DNA of 64,000 nt from the NCBI GenBank assembly GCA_039621445.1, contig CP154956.1, forward strand, positions 83,758,474 through 83,822,473, written 5' to 3'. The stretch comes from Euglena gracilis (lineage: Eukaryota > Euglenida > Euglenophyceae > Euglenales). The notes under the pieces are model-generated. The model was not told the DNA's origin. It did not search any database and saw only the letters and a program-made list of their open reading frames with translations. Made by a program: the position numbers and the translations under genes. Shown here one piece after another: positions 46,147 through 57,946 of this stretch (position 1 is the first letter of the stretch; each line of letters starts with the position of its first letter).

Positions 46147-46318
46147 TTCCCATTTTAGGCCATTTTAGGCCATTTTGGGCTATTTTAGGGACCCCCACCT
46201 ATAGGGGGTCAAAAAGTCATTTTAGGCCATTTTAGGCCATTTTAGGCCATTTTGGGCCATTTTGGGCCATTTTAGGCCATTTTAGGCCATTTTAGGCCAT
46301 TTTAGCTATAGGTGCTTG
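46147..46318 (+). repeat. GGCCATTTTA array 2
   Basis: Two blocks of about 3 and 10 units separated by CCCCCACCTATAGGGGGT, ending GCTATAGGTGC. The CACCTATAG/CTATAGGTG ends face each other as in array 1. Confidence 0.85.
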
Positions 46319-46339
46319 CTTCTGGTGACAAAATTACAG

Positions 46340-46515
46340 TGCAAACGGGGGGTGTTCATTGGCATTTTGTTGGACACGAGTGTAAGGCATTCGGCCGGCC
46401 AAATGCAAAATTGCTTGAAAAGCCCCAAAATGGGGTAGATTACAAATAAAGGCGGGAGGCCAACTTTGGGGGGGGGGGGGGCTAATCTCCTTGTAACCTT
46501 GTGCTCCGTTTTTTT
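46340..46515 (+). repeat. Repeat T, copy 1
   Basis: About 165 bp from GTGCAAAC(G/A)GGGGGTGTTC through TTTTGTTGGACACGA and GCCGGCCAAATGCAAAAT to CCTTGTAACC. The second copy, in the same orientation, is at 47782-47955. Confidence 0.8.
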
Positions 46516-47184
46516 TCCATTCTCTCCCCAAGAAGCATGTTTTGTTCAGAGGATCAACGGAGAGACATGGCAGGAACAGGGCGGACCTAAAGCAAAAAAA
46601 AACAACTCTGCTGTCCCACCTCCTACTGAAAAATCCACAAGCAGAATGGCCAGAAAAAACGGTCATATTTCGGCAAAAATGGGTCCACATCAGGGGAAAA
46701 AGTGATTTCTGGCATCCCGTACCCAGGATCTCCCTCCCAAAAAAGTCAAAAGTTCCTTTCTGGCGCTTCGCCACAAAATTTTTGGGCATTTTTGGCAATT
46801 TGGGCCCAGAAAGTGCCCAGAATCCAAAGCCGATTCTGGCAGGCAGGCCCAAAGCTCTGGGCCGAAATCGGTCACCCTTTGATTTGGGGGGGGGGGGGGC
46901 ACCCCCTTCCGGACCATCGCCAAACCAGGCAACACACCAAAAAAAGAATCTGTTGACCTTGATTTTAAATAATCCTTCATTCAGCTTTTTTCGCATTTTT
47001 GACCCCATTCGAGTCCCAGTTCGTTCCTTGACAACGATGGCCAGGAAGGGACAGCCTGCCCTCCGGGATCCTTACCCCCCTTGCCCAGGGCTGGGGTGGG
47101 GGGCCAACCCTCAACCCTCCCCTCCCCCACCCAGGAGGTGGAGGGGCGAAGTGGGGGGTGGCAGGGGTTAGGGGTGAGGGAGGC
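46516..47184. other. No supported gene
   Basis: Contains GGCGCTTCGCC (about 46762), a small hairpin of the kind seen in repeat Q. Confidence 0.4.
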
Positions 47185-47395
47185 AAGGGCAGGGCAGTAC
47201 GGGAATTGGCCAAAAAGCCAGGGTGGTGGGTGGGGGGGTCGACCACCCCCTCCCCTCCCCCCACCTCCTCCCGTACTTCAGGGAGAACCAGTTTTCGACC
47301 CCAAAAATTTTCCTCAGCACTTTTGGCACTGGGAAAAATTTGGTAAAAAATCTGTGAAAAATGCTGTGGTTGGTGGGGGGGGGGGTCGACCCCGT
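47185..47395 (+). repeat. Repeat U, copy 1
   Basis: AGTACGGGAATTGGCCAAAA through GGTCGACC, TTTTCGACCCCAAAAA and AAATCTGTGA to GGGGTCGACC. The reverse copy is at 51478-51670. Confidence 0.75.
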
Positions 47396-47781
47396 GCCAC
47401 ATGTGTGCGAGGAGGGGTTGGTTTTAGATTCTGGGGACCCTGCCACTGCAAACAGCTGCACAGGTACTTACATATCGAAGAATTTCATTTAAACTTGGTG
47501 TTGCTTTGGGGGTAAGAGTCCCCCAACTTTGTGCCCAGGGCGTCCGTAAAAAACGGATTTCTTCTTTTTTGAGAAACCGACCGCCCCCAGGCCCACCATC
47601 ATTTGCCAGCGTTTATGCTTACCCTGGCACGAACAGAAGCATTAAATTACATTACGATTACTCATAAAAAACATTGCTTTCAGGGAAAGTTCCTAAAGGC
47701 AATTTGTTGTCAAATGCTGTGTGTGTGTGTGTGTTTTACTAATGGTCAATCAGTCCATCACTGTTCAATCCAAATAACTTT

Positions 47782-47955
47782 GTGCAAACAGGGGGTGTTC
47801 ATTGGCATTTTGTTGGACACGAATGTAAGACGTTCAGCCGGCCAAATGCAAAATAGTCTGAAAAGTCCCAAAATGGGGGGAGATCACAAATCAAGGCGAA
47901 GGCCAAGTTTGAGGGGGGGGGGGGGAATTTCCTTGTAACCTCCTGCTCCCTTTTG
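47782..47955 (+). repeat. Repeat T, copy 2
   Basis: Lies 1.44 kb after copy 1, roughly 15-20% different by eye. The intervening DNA has no coding support, and LTR ends with target duplications were not found. Confidence 0.75.
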
Positions 47956-48056
47956 GGGGGGAAGGCACCAAAAAAGATCGGTCCACTCACTTTCCAGGGG
48001 GGCAAAATAATTTGGGGGGGGTCACCCACAACCGAGCTTCAATCACCCTCTTTTAA

Positions 48057-48211
48057 TCAAACCCTGACCTTCGGCGCGGACTCAAAAGAAAAATCTTCCT
48101 TCCATTGCTCTGGAGCTTTCTGACAAACTGTCCCCAGTGAACTCCGATAAATGACCCTCTTCCATATTCCATTGGCCTTTTGGAAGCCATTCTCAAACAC
48201 AATCGTCACCC
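48057..48211 (-). CDS. Possible terminal exon, unknown protein
   Basis: On the minus strand an acceptor-like TTGGTTCAG precedes an open frame reading VTIVFENGFQKANGIWKRV, then GTVCQKAPEQWKEDFSFES, and ending at TGA 48059-48057. Upstream, the ORF at 48420-48213 in another frame is hydrophobic ([28 protein letters not shown]) and could be an earlier exon or a shadow. No family is recognised. Confidence 0.3.
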
Positions 48212-48430
48212 CTGAACCAAGTCATCAATCCCAATGTGGTGCCCATGAAAATAAGCAAATATCCTGAAACGAGATACACATGAAAGATGCTGGCATTGCC
48301 ACCTTTCAACTCAACTCCATCATAGAAGAAATACGCGCACACACACCAAATATAACTCCAATTAAAAATACAATGCAAAAACGTATTGGAAATATATGCG
48401 TCGAAACCATCGAAATTCATGCATTGCAGA

Positions 48431-48492
48431 CAGATAGATAGATGGATGGATGGATGGATGGATGGATGGATGGATGGATGGATGGATGGATG
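48431..48492 (+). repeat. GATG tetranucleotide microsatellite
   Basis: Starts as GATA and continues as about 14 GATG units. Confidence 0.95.
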
Positions 48493-50020
48493 TGTATATA
48501 TTTTCTCTTGGTGAAAAAAAGCAACACACTCAATGAATGAACTAGAGTTGAAAGTCGAGTGAAAGGGTCAGAGACCCTGAAGGGTTCGCGCACATCAGAA
48601 ATCTCGAGGGCAGTGTGCAGAGCAGTCTGACACGGAATCAAGAAACCATCGCAACAAAAATGGAGGGGTGCCCATCTAGGGCGTGGCATTGGGTGGTGGG
48701 GCTCGGGGAGACCACTTTTGGGGACCAATTTTGGGGATCAAAATAATTTCGGTCTTTGTCGGTGTGCGCCAAACATAATGGAACCCCGCCCCTCTGGGTG
48801 AACCCAGTTAGCGCGACCCTCCCCCCCCCACCCAGACGGACCTCGCCCGAGTCAACGAACCTATCCCAGCCAACGCCCTCCAACGGAGTCCACTTGAAAT
48901 GCGGGGAATCATTTCAACAAATAACAATTTCCATGGCCATTGAACTGGTTGGAAATAAGCAGAGGGAACCAACCTCATTTGCCGATGTGTGGCTGCACCT
49001 TGGCATGGCAGGAGGAGTGACAACGAGTTTGGGGGGCGGAGAGGGACCAAAATGTAGACATGTCTGCACATGGTGTGGGCAAGTCTCCACTTTTAATTCT
49101 CTTGCCAATTCTCCGGAAACATGGATGGGCATATGCCCAACAGACACGTATGTCCAATGGACCCTTTTGTAGGTGTGCTGGTAGGGCCTGGACCATATGA
49201 TGGTTGAGTTTCAAAAAAAATGATCTATTCAGGGGATTTATTGATGAGTGTGTGTTTTTAATATAGCATTACCCATCCCAAAACCTGACCCGAGGGAGTC
49301 GAAAGCGCCCTACCCCCCCCCTGCCTGCCATAGAACCCCCCGGGGTGCGCACTTCCTTTCAAAGAACTCTGGGCAAAACTCCCAAACCCAGAAAAACTAC
49401 TTAAAAAGGGGGCTTTTTTGGAGGTGGCGGGGACTTTTCTGTCAGTGTGACTTTTCAAAAGGCACAGTTGACTGAGGTGGAAAAAACACTGACTTGAAGC
49501 CAAAAACCAAAATGCCTGGCGTGGATGGCTTGAACACTTTTTGAGATGGGGCAGGGGTTCTCTGAGGGGAGAAAAGTGCTGGCTTGCCTTGCCAAGTGGC
49601 TTATAGGTTTTGAGGGGGACGCAGAAATGGGGTGTGGTGAAGTCCTGCGCCTCTGAAGGGCCGACTTATGCACAGCAGTGCAGGTCAGCAAACCTGCACG
49701 TCAAGGCGGTAGGGTGGGGCGTTTGCAAAGGCCTTCTGGCATTGGGGGGGGGATCTTCCTCCCAACCAGATTGTTGCATTATTGACTGTCTGCAACGAAC
49801 ACCGAAACCGGTTGGCCGATGGGGGATGCTCATTGGACAGTGCTTCAGTCACAACCAACGACGACAGCAACAGCAACGACCATGCGACAGAGGTACATTT
49901 AAAAGATGACATATGAACACTCAAGAACACACATTTATAAAGAAGTACATTGATAAAACGATAGACGCCAAATGCAATTGACAAATAGACGGAATCAGCC
50001 TTGAACCCCGGGGGGGAAGG
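48493..50020. other. No supported gene
   Basis: Contains a partial repeat P 3' half at about 49262-49362 (GTGCGCACTTCC). ORFs on both strands look like chance. Confidence 0.4.
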
Positions 50021-50024
50021 GTGG

Positions 50025-50275
50025 TGCTTTGTGCTATGAGGTGCATGCCCATAACAGGCACCCCCCACCCGGGGGGTCGTCGCTTTAGACCCCAGTGCCT
50101 GCCGACCCAACCAATTTTACTTTGAAAATGGTCATTCTGTCATTTCCGGGTCCCAGCACCTTCAACGCCGGGGGTGTGCTAGAGCACCACCCAGCCGCAA
50201 ACCCAACCCCCGGGGGGTCGAAGGTGCAACCCCCCGCCTCCCGGGGGGTGCGCACCTCCTTAAAAAAAATCCTGG
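50025..50275 (+). repeat. Repeat P, copy 5
   Basis: GTGCTATGAGGTGC, CCCATAACAGGCACC, ACTTTGAAAATGGTCATT and GTGCGCACCTCCTTAAAAA in the same order as copy 4. Confidence 0.75.
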
Positions 50276-51477
50276 ACGGAACTACCTGCACAAATAACAT
50301 TTCAACTGTTTTTCTCTTATGGGGGATGCCCACCCCGCAGTGTTGGCACCACGTGGCACTGAGTGGCACTGCATGGCACTGCGTGCACTGCAGGCCATTA
50401 AACCACTTGTTTTTTTTTTTGCATCATTGGCCTTTTCGGGCCATCAAGGGCAATTCTGGTCATTTTGCGCAACTTTTTGCCTTTTTGGGTCAATTTGACC
50501 ACTTCTGGCTGGAAATGTCGAACAATGACCAAAAAAATGCATGCATATCGCAACGTCATTGGTACCTCGCACGCAGGTTAAACGGCCCACAGTGCCACGC
50601 CGTGGCATCCCAAAGCACAGAAAGAGCTGGTGACATAACATCCCCACCCCCAATACGACCGTCCACTCTTCAGACCCAAAAAAAATCCAAAACTGACACC
50701 GTGCCCCAAATTTTAAGGTCCCCCCATGGCGCAAAGGGCTGGGGGCGGTGAGAAAAACTTGCTCAAAACCCTTTAAAATACCACAAATGATGAAATTTCT
50801 AATATTCTTGGGTTTTTTTGAGACCAGCAAAATCACCATAAATTTCATTTACATCAACATACACAGGGCCTCGGACACAAAAGAAAAAACTTTTTGCATT
50901 CTTTGGGAACCTGAAAAATATACACTATTTGGGTGCTGGGTTGGTCACAAAAATCAAAAAAAAGACCTCCCCTCTGGAGCTTTCCAGCAACGGACCCAGA
51001 AATAACAGCCAATATGGATTTGGGGGCTGTAGAAACAACACCCCCCCCCCGATGAAAACACCATTGATAAACACAGAAACGTGTGATGTCATGTCATGTC
51101 ATGTCAGAGGATTCATTTATTTTTAAAAAAGACAGTCTGTGACCAAGCAAAAGTCGCTTCAGAAGCCCTTTGCGCCCAACGGAATGGAATACCATTATGC
51201 ACAGTGAAATGTGCAACGTTGGTGCAAATGGATCGCTGTGAGAAGCAAATGCACAGACGGGTGTGCATCGGGTCCGGACCAGGCCCTTTTTCCAAACGAT
51301 ATGACACGCGCACCCAACAGCAACATTCACCTGAGGAGGCACACCACGTTGAGCACGCATCACTTCAAGAACCCTGGGAGTTAGCCTGAGCTGGGTCACA
51401 GAACCACTCCCCCCCACCACCCCGGCCTGGGGGGCTTGAAAGACCCCCCGCCCCAGAGATATACATAGAGGAAGGCA
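50276..51477. other. No supported gene
   Basis: GTGGCACTG words repeat at about 50350-50395. ATGTC is repeated five times at 51087-51107. Confidence 0.45.
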
Positions 51478-51670
51478 TGGTGGGGGGGGGGGGGGGCGAC
51501 CCCCCCCAACCACCACAGCATCCTCACAGATTTATTAACAATTTTTGGCGCCGGGAAATTTTTTGGGGTCGAAAATTGGTGCTCCGGGAAATGAAGGAGG
51601 TGGGGGGTCGACCCCCCCCACCCACCACTCTGGTTTTTTGGCCAATTCCCGTACTGCCCTGCCCACCCCG
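51478..51670 (-). repeat. Repeat U, copy 2 (reversed)
   Basis: Reverse complement of 47185-47395, about 190 bp, with the flanking GGTCGACC words kept. Confidence 0.75.
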
Positions 51671-52119
51671 GTGTTGTGGGGGATCCTTCCGAATTGAACG
51701 CCAAGATAGATCCATGAACCAAACCTGGGCCTGGGGGGGGGGGGCGGGGCTGCACTGTGCGGAGGAAAAACGGCCTGGACCAGTGCGTTCTCGGGGTTGC
51801 CCTGCGTTGAAGTGGTGCGTGTTGGATGAGGGCATGGCGAGGCTGGCGCAGTGGGCATTGGTTTGGGGGGGGAGGGGAGGGGAGGAGGGAGGAGCAACAG
51901 GTTGCAGTGTCAGGGGAGAGGAATGGCCGGGGAGGGCTTTTGGCCGCACCCAATGCCAACGACAAAGGCTTCCTCCTCATAGGAAGAGAATGTTGATTGA
52001 ATGATTAATGATTCAAATATGAATGCTTTTGGGCATTCCACATAAAATTTGGCTTCTGCCACAAAAAAGCCTGTGAGCGCTCTATTTCTTCTTGAAAATG
52101 CTTTTCACGCATCCTAACC

Positions 52120-52453
52120 ATGACTGGAAGGGTACAGCACCAGGGGTGGTTTGCGCATGAGGTCACGAAACTCCGTGGAAGCCTTGATCCAGACATGTCC
52201 AGTGCGACAATAGGCGCCATGCCCAATGCCAGAACCTTGCTGTGTCCAGGTTCTTCTTGTGAGCCAACAGAGAAACTTCGAGAATGTGAAGGTTAAATCT
52301 CACACACCTGCGGGTGTGAGACTCAAAATTCCGCCCAATCCTTATCTGCATTCCTTGCCTTCTGGCCGACCTGTCAGTGAAATTAGGGACGCACACTGGC
52401 AACCCTTGGAGGCACAAGAGGGCAAAAGCCGTCGCCTGTGGCGCGCCAGCTGA
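52120..52453 (+). CDS. Coding-like stretch, strand and frame uncertain
   Basis: ATG at 52120 opens a 58-codon plus frame (MTGRVQHQGWFAHEVTKL, then ATIGAMPNARTLLC) ending at TAA 52294-52296. A donor-like AAG|GTTAAA lies at its end. A second plus frame, 52226-52453, continues with VKVKSHTPAGVRLKIPPNP and WQPLEAQEGKSRRLWRAS. The minus strand has a 141-residue ORF over the same region (52588-52163), so the evidence is balanced. No family is recognised. Confidence 0.25.
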
Positions 52454-52619
52454 AGGTTGTGGCTCGGCATATTCCCACAGCTGGTGCCCTTGGAGCCTGG
52501 AGATGAAGCCGTCCTGGCTCAGGCGGGAAAGAGTTTGGGAGGCAAAGATAGGGTGGGGACTGCGGGCTCCAGCTGTCACTCCCTGCATTGTTCTCCAGAC
52601 TGCACTGCAATGATGAGCG

Positions 52620-54339
52620 TCAAATGATGATCACGATGCACTTTTCACAATTAATTTGTTCATTGCGTCCAAAAGAAAAAAAAGACACGCGCATCTGATC
52701 ATAAAAGCAATAAATGAAGCAAGACAAACTCGGTGTTGGTTTGTCCACACATGGCTGACTGTTTTTGCCCTTGTTTCGTTTTTCCTGCAGAATTGCGCCA
52801 CTGCTTTCAAAATTCATCCTGGCAAAATTTGAAGGGAGAAATTTGAAAGAGGAAATTAAAAACCCCTAGAGATGGCTGCAAAAAAGTTGCAAGGAGGCTG
52901 GACCAAAAGGTTCTGATACTTGCTTGGCACCTCCACATTGCTTTCATGAATGCAACAGACTTTATTGCCAGCATTGCGCATGGCAAAAAAAAATCAGTTT
53001 GTAAATGGGGAGCAACACAAATAAAATTGGGGCAAATTGTCAACAAAGCAATCAATTTAATGACGATATATTTTTTACATATATATACATATATATATAC
53101 ACATTTCTACATATATATCAAGCATGAATCCCAAAAAAAACTTCCTGGATTCTGTTAATAGAGATTTGATTTCCTGAAAATTTGCTCAGTAAAAACTTTA
53201 ACCTTCATCCGCTGTTCCCCAAAGCTCAGAATCCAGAAAACCAAGTATGTGCTGGCAGGGTATTTCCTGTGACGGATTTTCAGATTCGGGCATTTGCATT
53301 TCCCAGCACATCATCACTAAAGTAAGGGAGGGCCCACCTCTGTTTTTCTCCTCCCAGGAGAATGGGAGTAATCAATGCCATCCTTGATTACACCAAAATC
53401 TGACGAGGGACAGCTTGGGGGGGATGCTATTTTCCAATGAAGACAAGAAACCCTGCTGGTTTGCAGTGAGATAGGGAGATATGTGCTGGGCTGTGCAGCC
53501 ACCAACATTCATCTCAGTGGAACCCTGGATCTGCACTCTGCAGCATGTGTGGCATTTCTTGTGACAGCAGCTGGAGGGTGGGAAGATAACAAGTACATCG
53601 AGCAAAATCCAAGGAAGGGGTTCATTGAGAGGGAGGGGGCATGGGAACTGGAGATGGATATTCGTACAAAACAGGAAACTTGGAAGAGCAACTGCGTGCC
53701 CAAAAAAAAGGAAGAATGGGAGGATCATCTGGTAAATGCACTAATTCCGGACCTGAGTTTGAAATCTGATACCAACCTTTTGCCACCTCTGTTCCACAAA
53801 TCCAGACCCATTTACTGGGGGGAGATCAATGGTCTGTGCCAACTCCACACCCAAGCCACTACCCCCCCTCCTGAGGGTCCACCTGTCGCCGCCATAGTGG
53901 GCCGGCCTTTTCTTGGAGTTGTTTTTTTAACAAAAAATTTAACAATGTATTTTTTTAATAATAATAATAAAAAACGCCCACGAGGTTTCGCACAGAAAAA
54001 AAATTGAATGCAAATTTTCAATCATTTTTGGCAACTTCTGGGTCATTTCTAAACCCTCCCCCAAATAATACCCCCCCTCGGGGTCCGACTTCGGCGACTG
54101 GGTTAATACCCCCCCCATTTCGGGCCGAAGGCCCGGATTTTGACCTGAAAATGTAAGGTAAAAATAACAATCTCTAACAACAAATTATGAAAAAAATCGA
54201 TCGATTTTTCTGGATCATCTGACCTCAAAAAAATGGTAAATTTCATTAGAAAGTACAAAAAATGACCCCCAAAGGGGGGTTTTGGCACTATTTTGGGCCC
54301 TACAGGACTTCGAAAAATTTCGAAAATTTTGGGTTGCTA
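52620..54339. other. No supported gene
   Basis: Includes a TA/CATATA microsatellite at about 53076-53118. AATAATACCCCCC words at 54064-54075 and 54104-54113 are partial relatives of M3. A 174-residue plus ORF (53483-54007) has no recognised motif. Confidence 0.4.
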
Positions 54340-54428
54340 TTACCCCCCCAAATAATACCCCCCCCCCTCGGGCCGGGACTTCAGGAGAAAAAATAATACC
54401 CGGGGGGTATTATTTGGGGGGGGGTTAC
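54340..54428. mobile_element. Mini-element M3 with AAATAATACCCCCC ends
   Basis: Left TACCCCCCCAAATAATACCC, right GGGGGGTATTATTTGGGGGG; about 22-bp inverted ends around an interior of about 40 bp. Confidence 0.6.
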
Positions 54429-55931
54429 CAAAACCTTCCTTCCACAAAACCTTCCTTCCACAAAAATGGGAAAAAAAGTCCAAAAGATTCCATTTTTTTT
54501 TTGCATTTTTGGATGTTTTTGAACGTTTTCGGCAGTTTCCGAACGTAGCAGGATTCAAAATATGGTTTGTGGGTTTCATAACGAGATTTTTCAATGAAAT
54601 TTCCCTTTTTTTTCGCGTTTTTTCAAAAACACGTTGTTTTGCATTTTAAAAAAAAAAAGAACAAAAAAAATACCCACTATGGTCGCCGCAGAAACGAGAA
54701 ATTCTCTTCGAGAAATTGGGCAAAATCCATTGGTATTGAGCCATTGACCTTTCCCCCTCTTTATCCAAGAAACGCCGTGGCATACACACCCCTGTGCCAA
54801 CTGTATATTTGTGGAATATTTCCATGTCTTCGACAGGGGGGTGGGATAGCTGGAGTGTCAGATCAGGGTCGGAACACCTTCAGCTGGTGTGAGGGGGGAT
54901 AAATAATGATTCCTGGGCCCTTGACATCGAGAGTATCACTACCCACAGAAATTTTGACCTCCTAGCAGCCCACAGCATCCTCCGGTTGTGGGATGATTCA
55001 TTAAATGGAGCCTTGCGCCAGATCCCCCTTCCAGCCAAGTTGGACCCCGTTCGATGCCCAGATGGCTCTTAGACCGCCCTTGAAAAAAGAGAACCTTCAA
55101 CTATCTTAAAAAGCCTTTTTAAAAAAACATTATTTTTTGAAAATTCTCACCTCACAAAGTAATTGACTGTCCTCTCGAAATAAAGAGAACAAAAGAATCC
55201 ACAAACCTCTTGACGCAGATGCTGACTTGACAACATTCTTTCCGCACTCCAAATAAAGCGCATGTCCGAGGAACAGAGGCAATCCAAACCAAGACGAAAT
55301 TGTTCAAGGTTTCGTCATTCCCAGTGAGCAATCTGGAAAGCTACAAAATCAAATCAAATCAAATCAAACTAAAAAGAGATGTCGATGGGGTAAATAATAA
55401 TGGGAAATAAATAGAACATTCCCCAACCTTCATCGCTCCTCGACTTGGTTGCAATTGAGCAAAATGTCTTGGTTCCGATTGAGCAAAACCCTGTATGGCG
55501 GACACAGCAAGTGGAGAGAGGCTGGAAGCAACCTTAATGAGGAAAACACAAATGCAGAGAAGACAAGCACATGCGGAATACCAAATAATAATTATTCCCC
55601 ACCAAGGAATCTGACTGCCACTGAGTTTGGGTGAGAAGACACGGAAACACCCCCCAACCGTGCTGTCTGGCCTGGGGTGGTGTTTAATCATCAGGCCCGA
55701 GGAGCATAAGAAAAATTCACAACCAAAAGAAAACACGTCGGGATAACAGGTGGCTGGTGGGAAGGAGAGAAATCTGCAAAAATCACCCTTGTGGAGCCAG
55801 CAACCAACCCCTTATCTCAGCCTAAGAGACAGCTGGAAAAAAAATATCATTTTTTGAATGCAAAACCAAGCTCCAAGCCTGGCAAGGAAAGAAGCAAAAA
55901 AATTACTGGTACGTCAGCAGGGGTCTAGAGG
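54429..55931. other. No supported gene
   Basis: AT-rich. ATCAAATCAAATCAAATCAA at about 55348-55366. ORFs on both strands near 55450-55640, undecided. Confidence 0.4.
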
Positions 55932-56035
55932 CTAAGACACAGGCTGACTCTCCTCGGGGTCTTCGATGAGCGCCTTCAACCCATTTAACACCATGTCTTC
56001 GTCGAACTCGAATTTGTTGGACTTTGCCAGCAGCC
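55932..56035 (-). CDS. Probable terminal exon, unknown protein
   Basis: On the minus strand TTACTTCCCCAG is followed by an open frame LLAKSNKFEFDEDMVLNGL, then KALIEDPEESQPVS, ending at TAG 55934-55932. Composition and an acidic tail ending in polar residues look like a protein C-terminus. The next exon upstream (higher coordinates) was not fixed. Function is unknown. Confidence 0.42.
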
Positions 56036-56539
56036 CTGGGGAAGTAACAAGTGGTCGAACCTTTTAGCATTCTTCGTTGCCAAAGATTGTTGGAAAAATT
56101 ATGAAAAATTGCACAAAAATTACAGAAGGTGCGGGTTTGGGAATTTGTGTATTTCGAGAATTTAGAAAAATTTCACAATTTTTGTCATTTTGCAAAAAAA
56201 AAAAATTGGTGGATGATTTGAGCTGTTTTTCACACCTTTTCCAACAAAAAAAAACCCAAAAACATGATTTTTGTTATTCTGGGAACACGCTGATTTTAGA
56301 AATATGAAATTTGTTGACTGAAAAATCTGAAAATGACAAAAAATACATAAAATATATAAAATCTGGTCCAGGATGTGGAATTTTTCTAAATCGAGATTAT
56401 TATTTTCAGCACAAACTTTGGTGGTCCACTACGCACACCCAAAAGTGGAGGGGTTAAAAAAAAACTCGGCAAACCAACTCCTTGGCACAGTTGTGCAAGA
56501 GCTTACATTGTTTCAAATATCCCATTCAGTGATATGCCC

Positions 56540-56830
56540 CCCTTCTTTTTCACGAGCAAGATGGGGCGCCAACTTCCCTCCTCTGAAAAACGCTGAAAAA
56601 GGTCCTTCTGCATGTCTTGAACCACTGGCTCCCAGAATCCTTCTCCGCTGGTCAATTGTCATTGCTGAGACCAGTGTCCTCACGGCTCAGTCGTGCCGGC
56701 ATTCCAAAACAAACCCCAATGACTCTCTCCCCTGCTGGACCTCTCAACTCCCAAATCGGTGCTCCGTGGGTTTTCTTCACTCGGTACGCATCTCCTGCTT
56801 TTTTGAGAAATCTCTTTCAAAGGGCTTTCG
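56540..56830 (-). other. Coding-like stretch, frame uncertain
   Basis: A minus frame gives KKAGDAYRVKKTHGAPIWEL and VIGVCFGMPARLSRED before TGA; a second minus frame gives FWEPVVQDMQKDLFQRFSEE. A donor-like GTAAGC lies near 56508. It may be an exon of the same gene as 55932-56035, but the phases do not match. A 224-residue plus ORF covers the same DNA. Confidence 0.25.
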
Positions 56831-56915
56831 CCGGTTTGAAAAAAAGGCAGCAAATGGGGGCGTTTTTTTTTTCGAGGTTTCAGGCATGCTCCGAGGCCAC
56901 CAGCACCAAAGAAAA

Positions 56916-56990
56916 GTGGTCCCACTTAGGCGGTGCATCTCGCACTTAAGGATTTTTTCTTTGTTGGTGTGCGCATTTGCGCAAATCGAC
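56916..56990 (+). repeat. Composite unit H1: conserved leader plus TGCGCA palindrome
   Basis: CCACTTAGGCGGTGCATCTC-GCACTTAAGG-T run, then GGTGTGCGCATTTGCGCAAAT. Similar composites lie at 59330-59406 (reverse) and 61549-61617. Confidence 0.75.
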
Positions 56991-57402
56991 ATTTTTTACG
57001 ATTTCCTTGAAGCGCCGAAAGCACCTGAAGAAAATGGCAATGTATGAGGTTCACACCTCACGATACAGGTTAGGAAACACAAAGGTCTCAAATTGTGATC
57101 CTAACGAGCTGTCTGTTACGTCTGGAGGGACAGATTGGTGTTGTCGTCTGTGAAACAGGTGGGTGGTACACCCTGACCGTTACAACGGTGGGTTTTGGCA
57201 AATTCCTGCTGCCTGCAACTGCTGGGTGATGCACACGTGTTTGAAGGGGACCGACTTGCCACCATTTTGGACAATGTGATGTGCAGTTAAATTAGAAGAT
57301 GATTGTGGCATCAAAAAAAAAACTTCAGAACCCTGCTACTATCAGACGGACCGAAATGTGTGTCCAGCGAAGGAACACTCACATGACACAAATTTATGAA
57401 AT

Positions 57403-57674
57403 GAGGATGCGCAAATGATGTGCGCATGATGTGCGCAAATGCGCACACCAACCACATTTGTGTTTTGTGTAAGTGGTTGGTGTGCGCATTGCACACACCA
57501 ACCACTTGTGTATTTGTTGATGGTCGATGTGCGCAAATGCACACACCAACCACATAAAAATAAATAAATGGCCGATGTGCGCAAACGCGCACATCGACCA
57601 CCTTTTGTTCTTATGTGGTTGGTGTGCGCAAATGTGTGAGTGGTCGGTGTGCGCATTTGCGCACATCAACCACG
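57403..57674. repeat. TGCGCA palindrome cluster 1
   Basis: About six fold-back units in 270 bp. The clearest is 57473-57505, with 12-bp perfect arms (GTGGTTGGTGTG). Others (57521-57553, 57570-57600, 57640-57673) have arms GGT(T/C)G(A/G)TGTGCGCA against their complements with zero to two mismatches. Confidence 0.85.
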
Positions 57675-57946
57675 TGAAATTCGTGAAATATACTCCACAT
57701 TTTTTATATTAACACATAAAAACAAGGCCTGCCTTTTCTTGGCTTTAGAAGGAAAATTTGTCGAAGGATTTTGAAAGGGTACCGATTGCAATGTGTGACA
57801 AAGAACGGTGGCTTGTTAATGAACCTTTGTTTTACTTCCGTATCATGGAATGCTCTTCGTCCTTAACAGTTGCCGTGCGCATTTGCACACACCGACCATT
57901 TCGGATGCAACACTTTTAACATTAAATATTCTCTCCCTCCAAAACA

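Noticed and set aside
44391-46318. Telomere-like repeat
   Set aside because: The unit GGCCATTTTA is not a known telomere repeat and the arrays are short, internal and bounded by inverted words.
46340-47955. LTR retrotransposon bounded by repeat T
   Set aside because: No TG/CA ends, target duplication, primer-binding site or coding interior could be shown.
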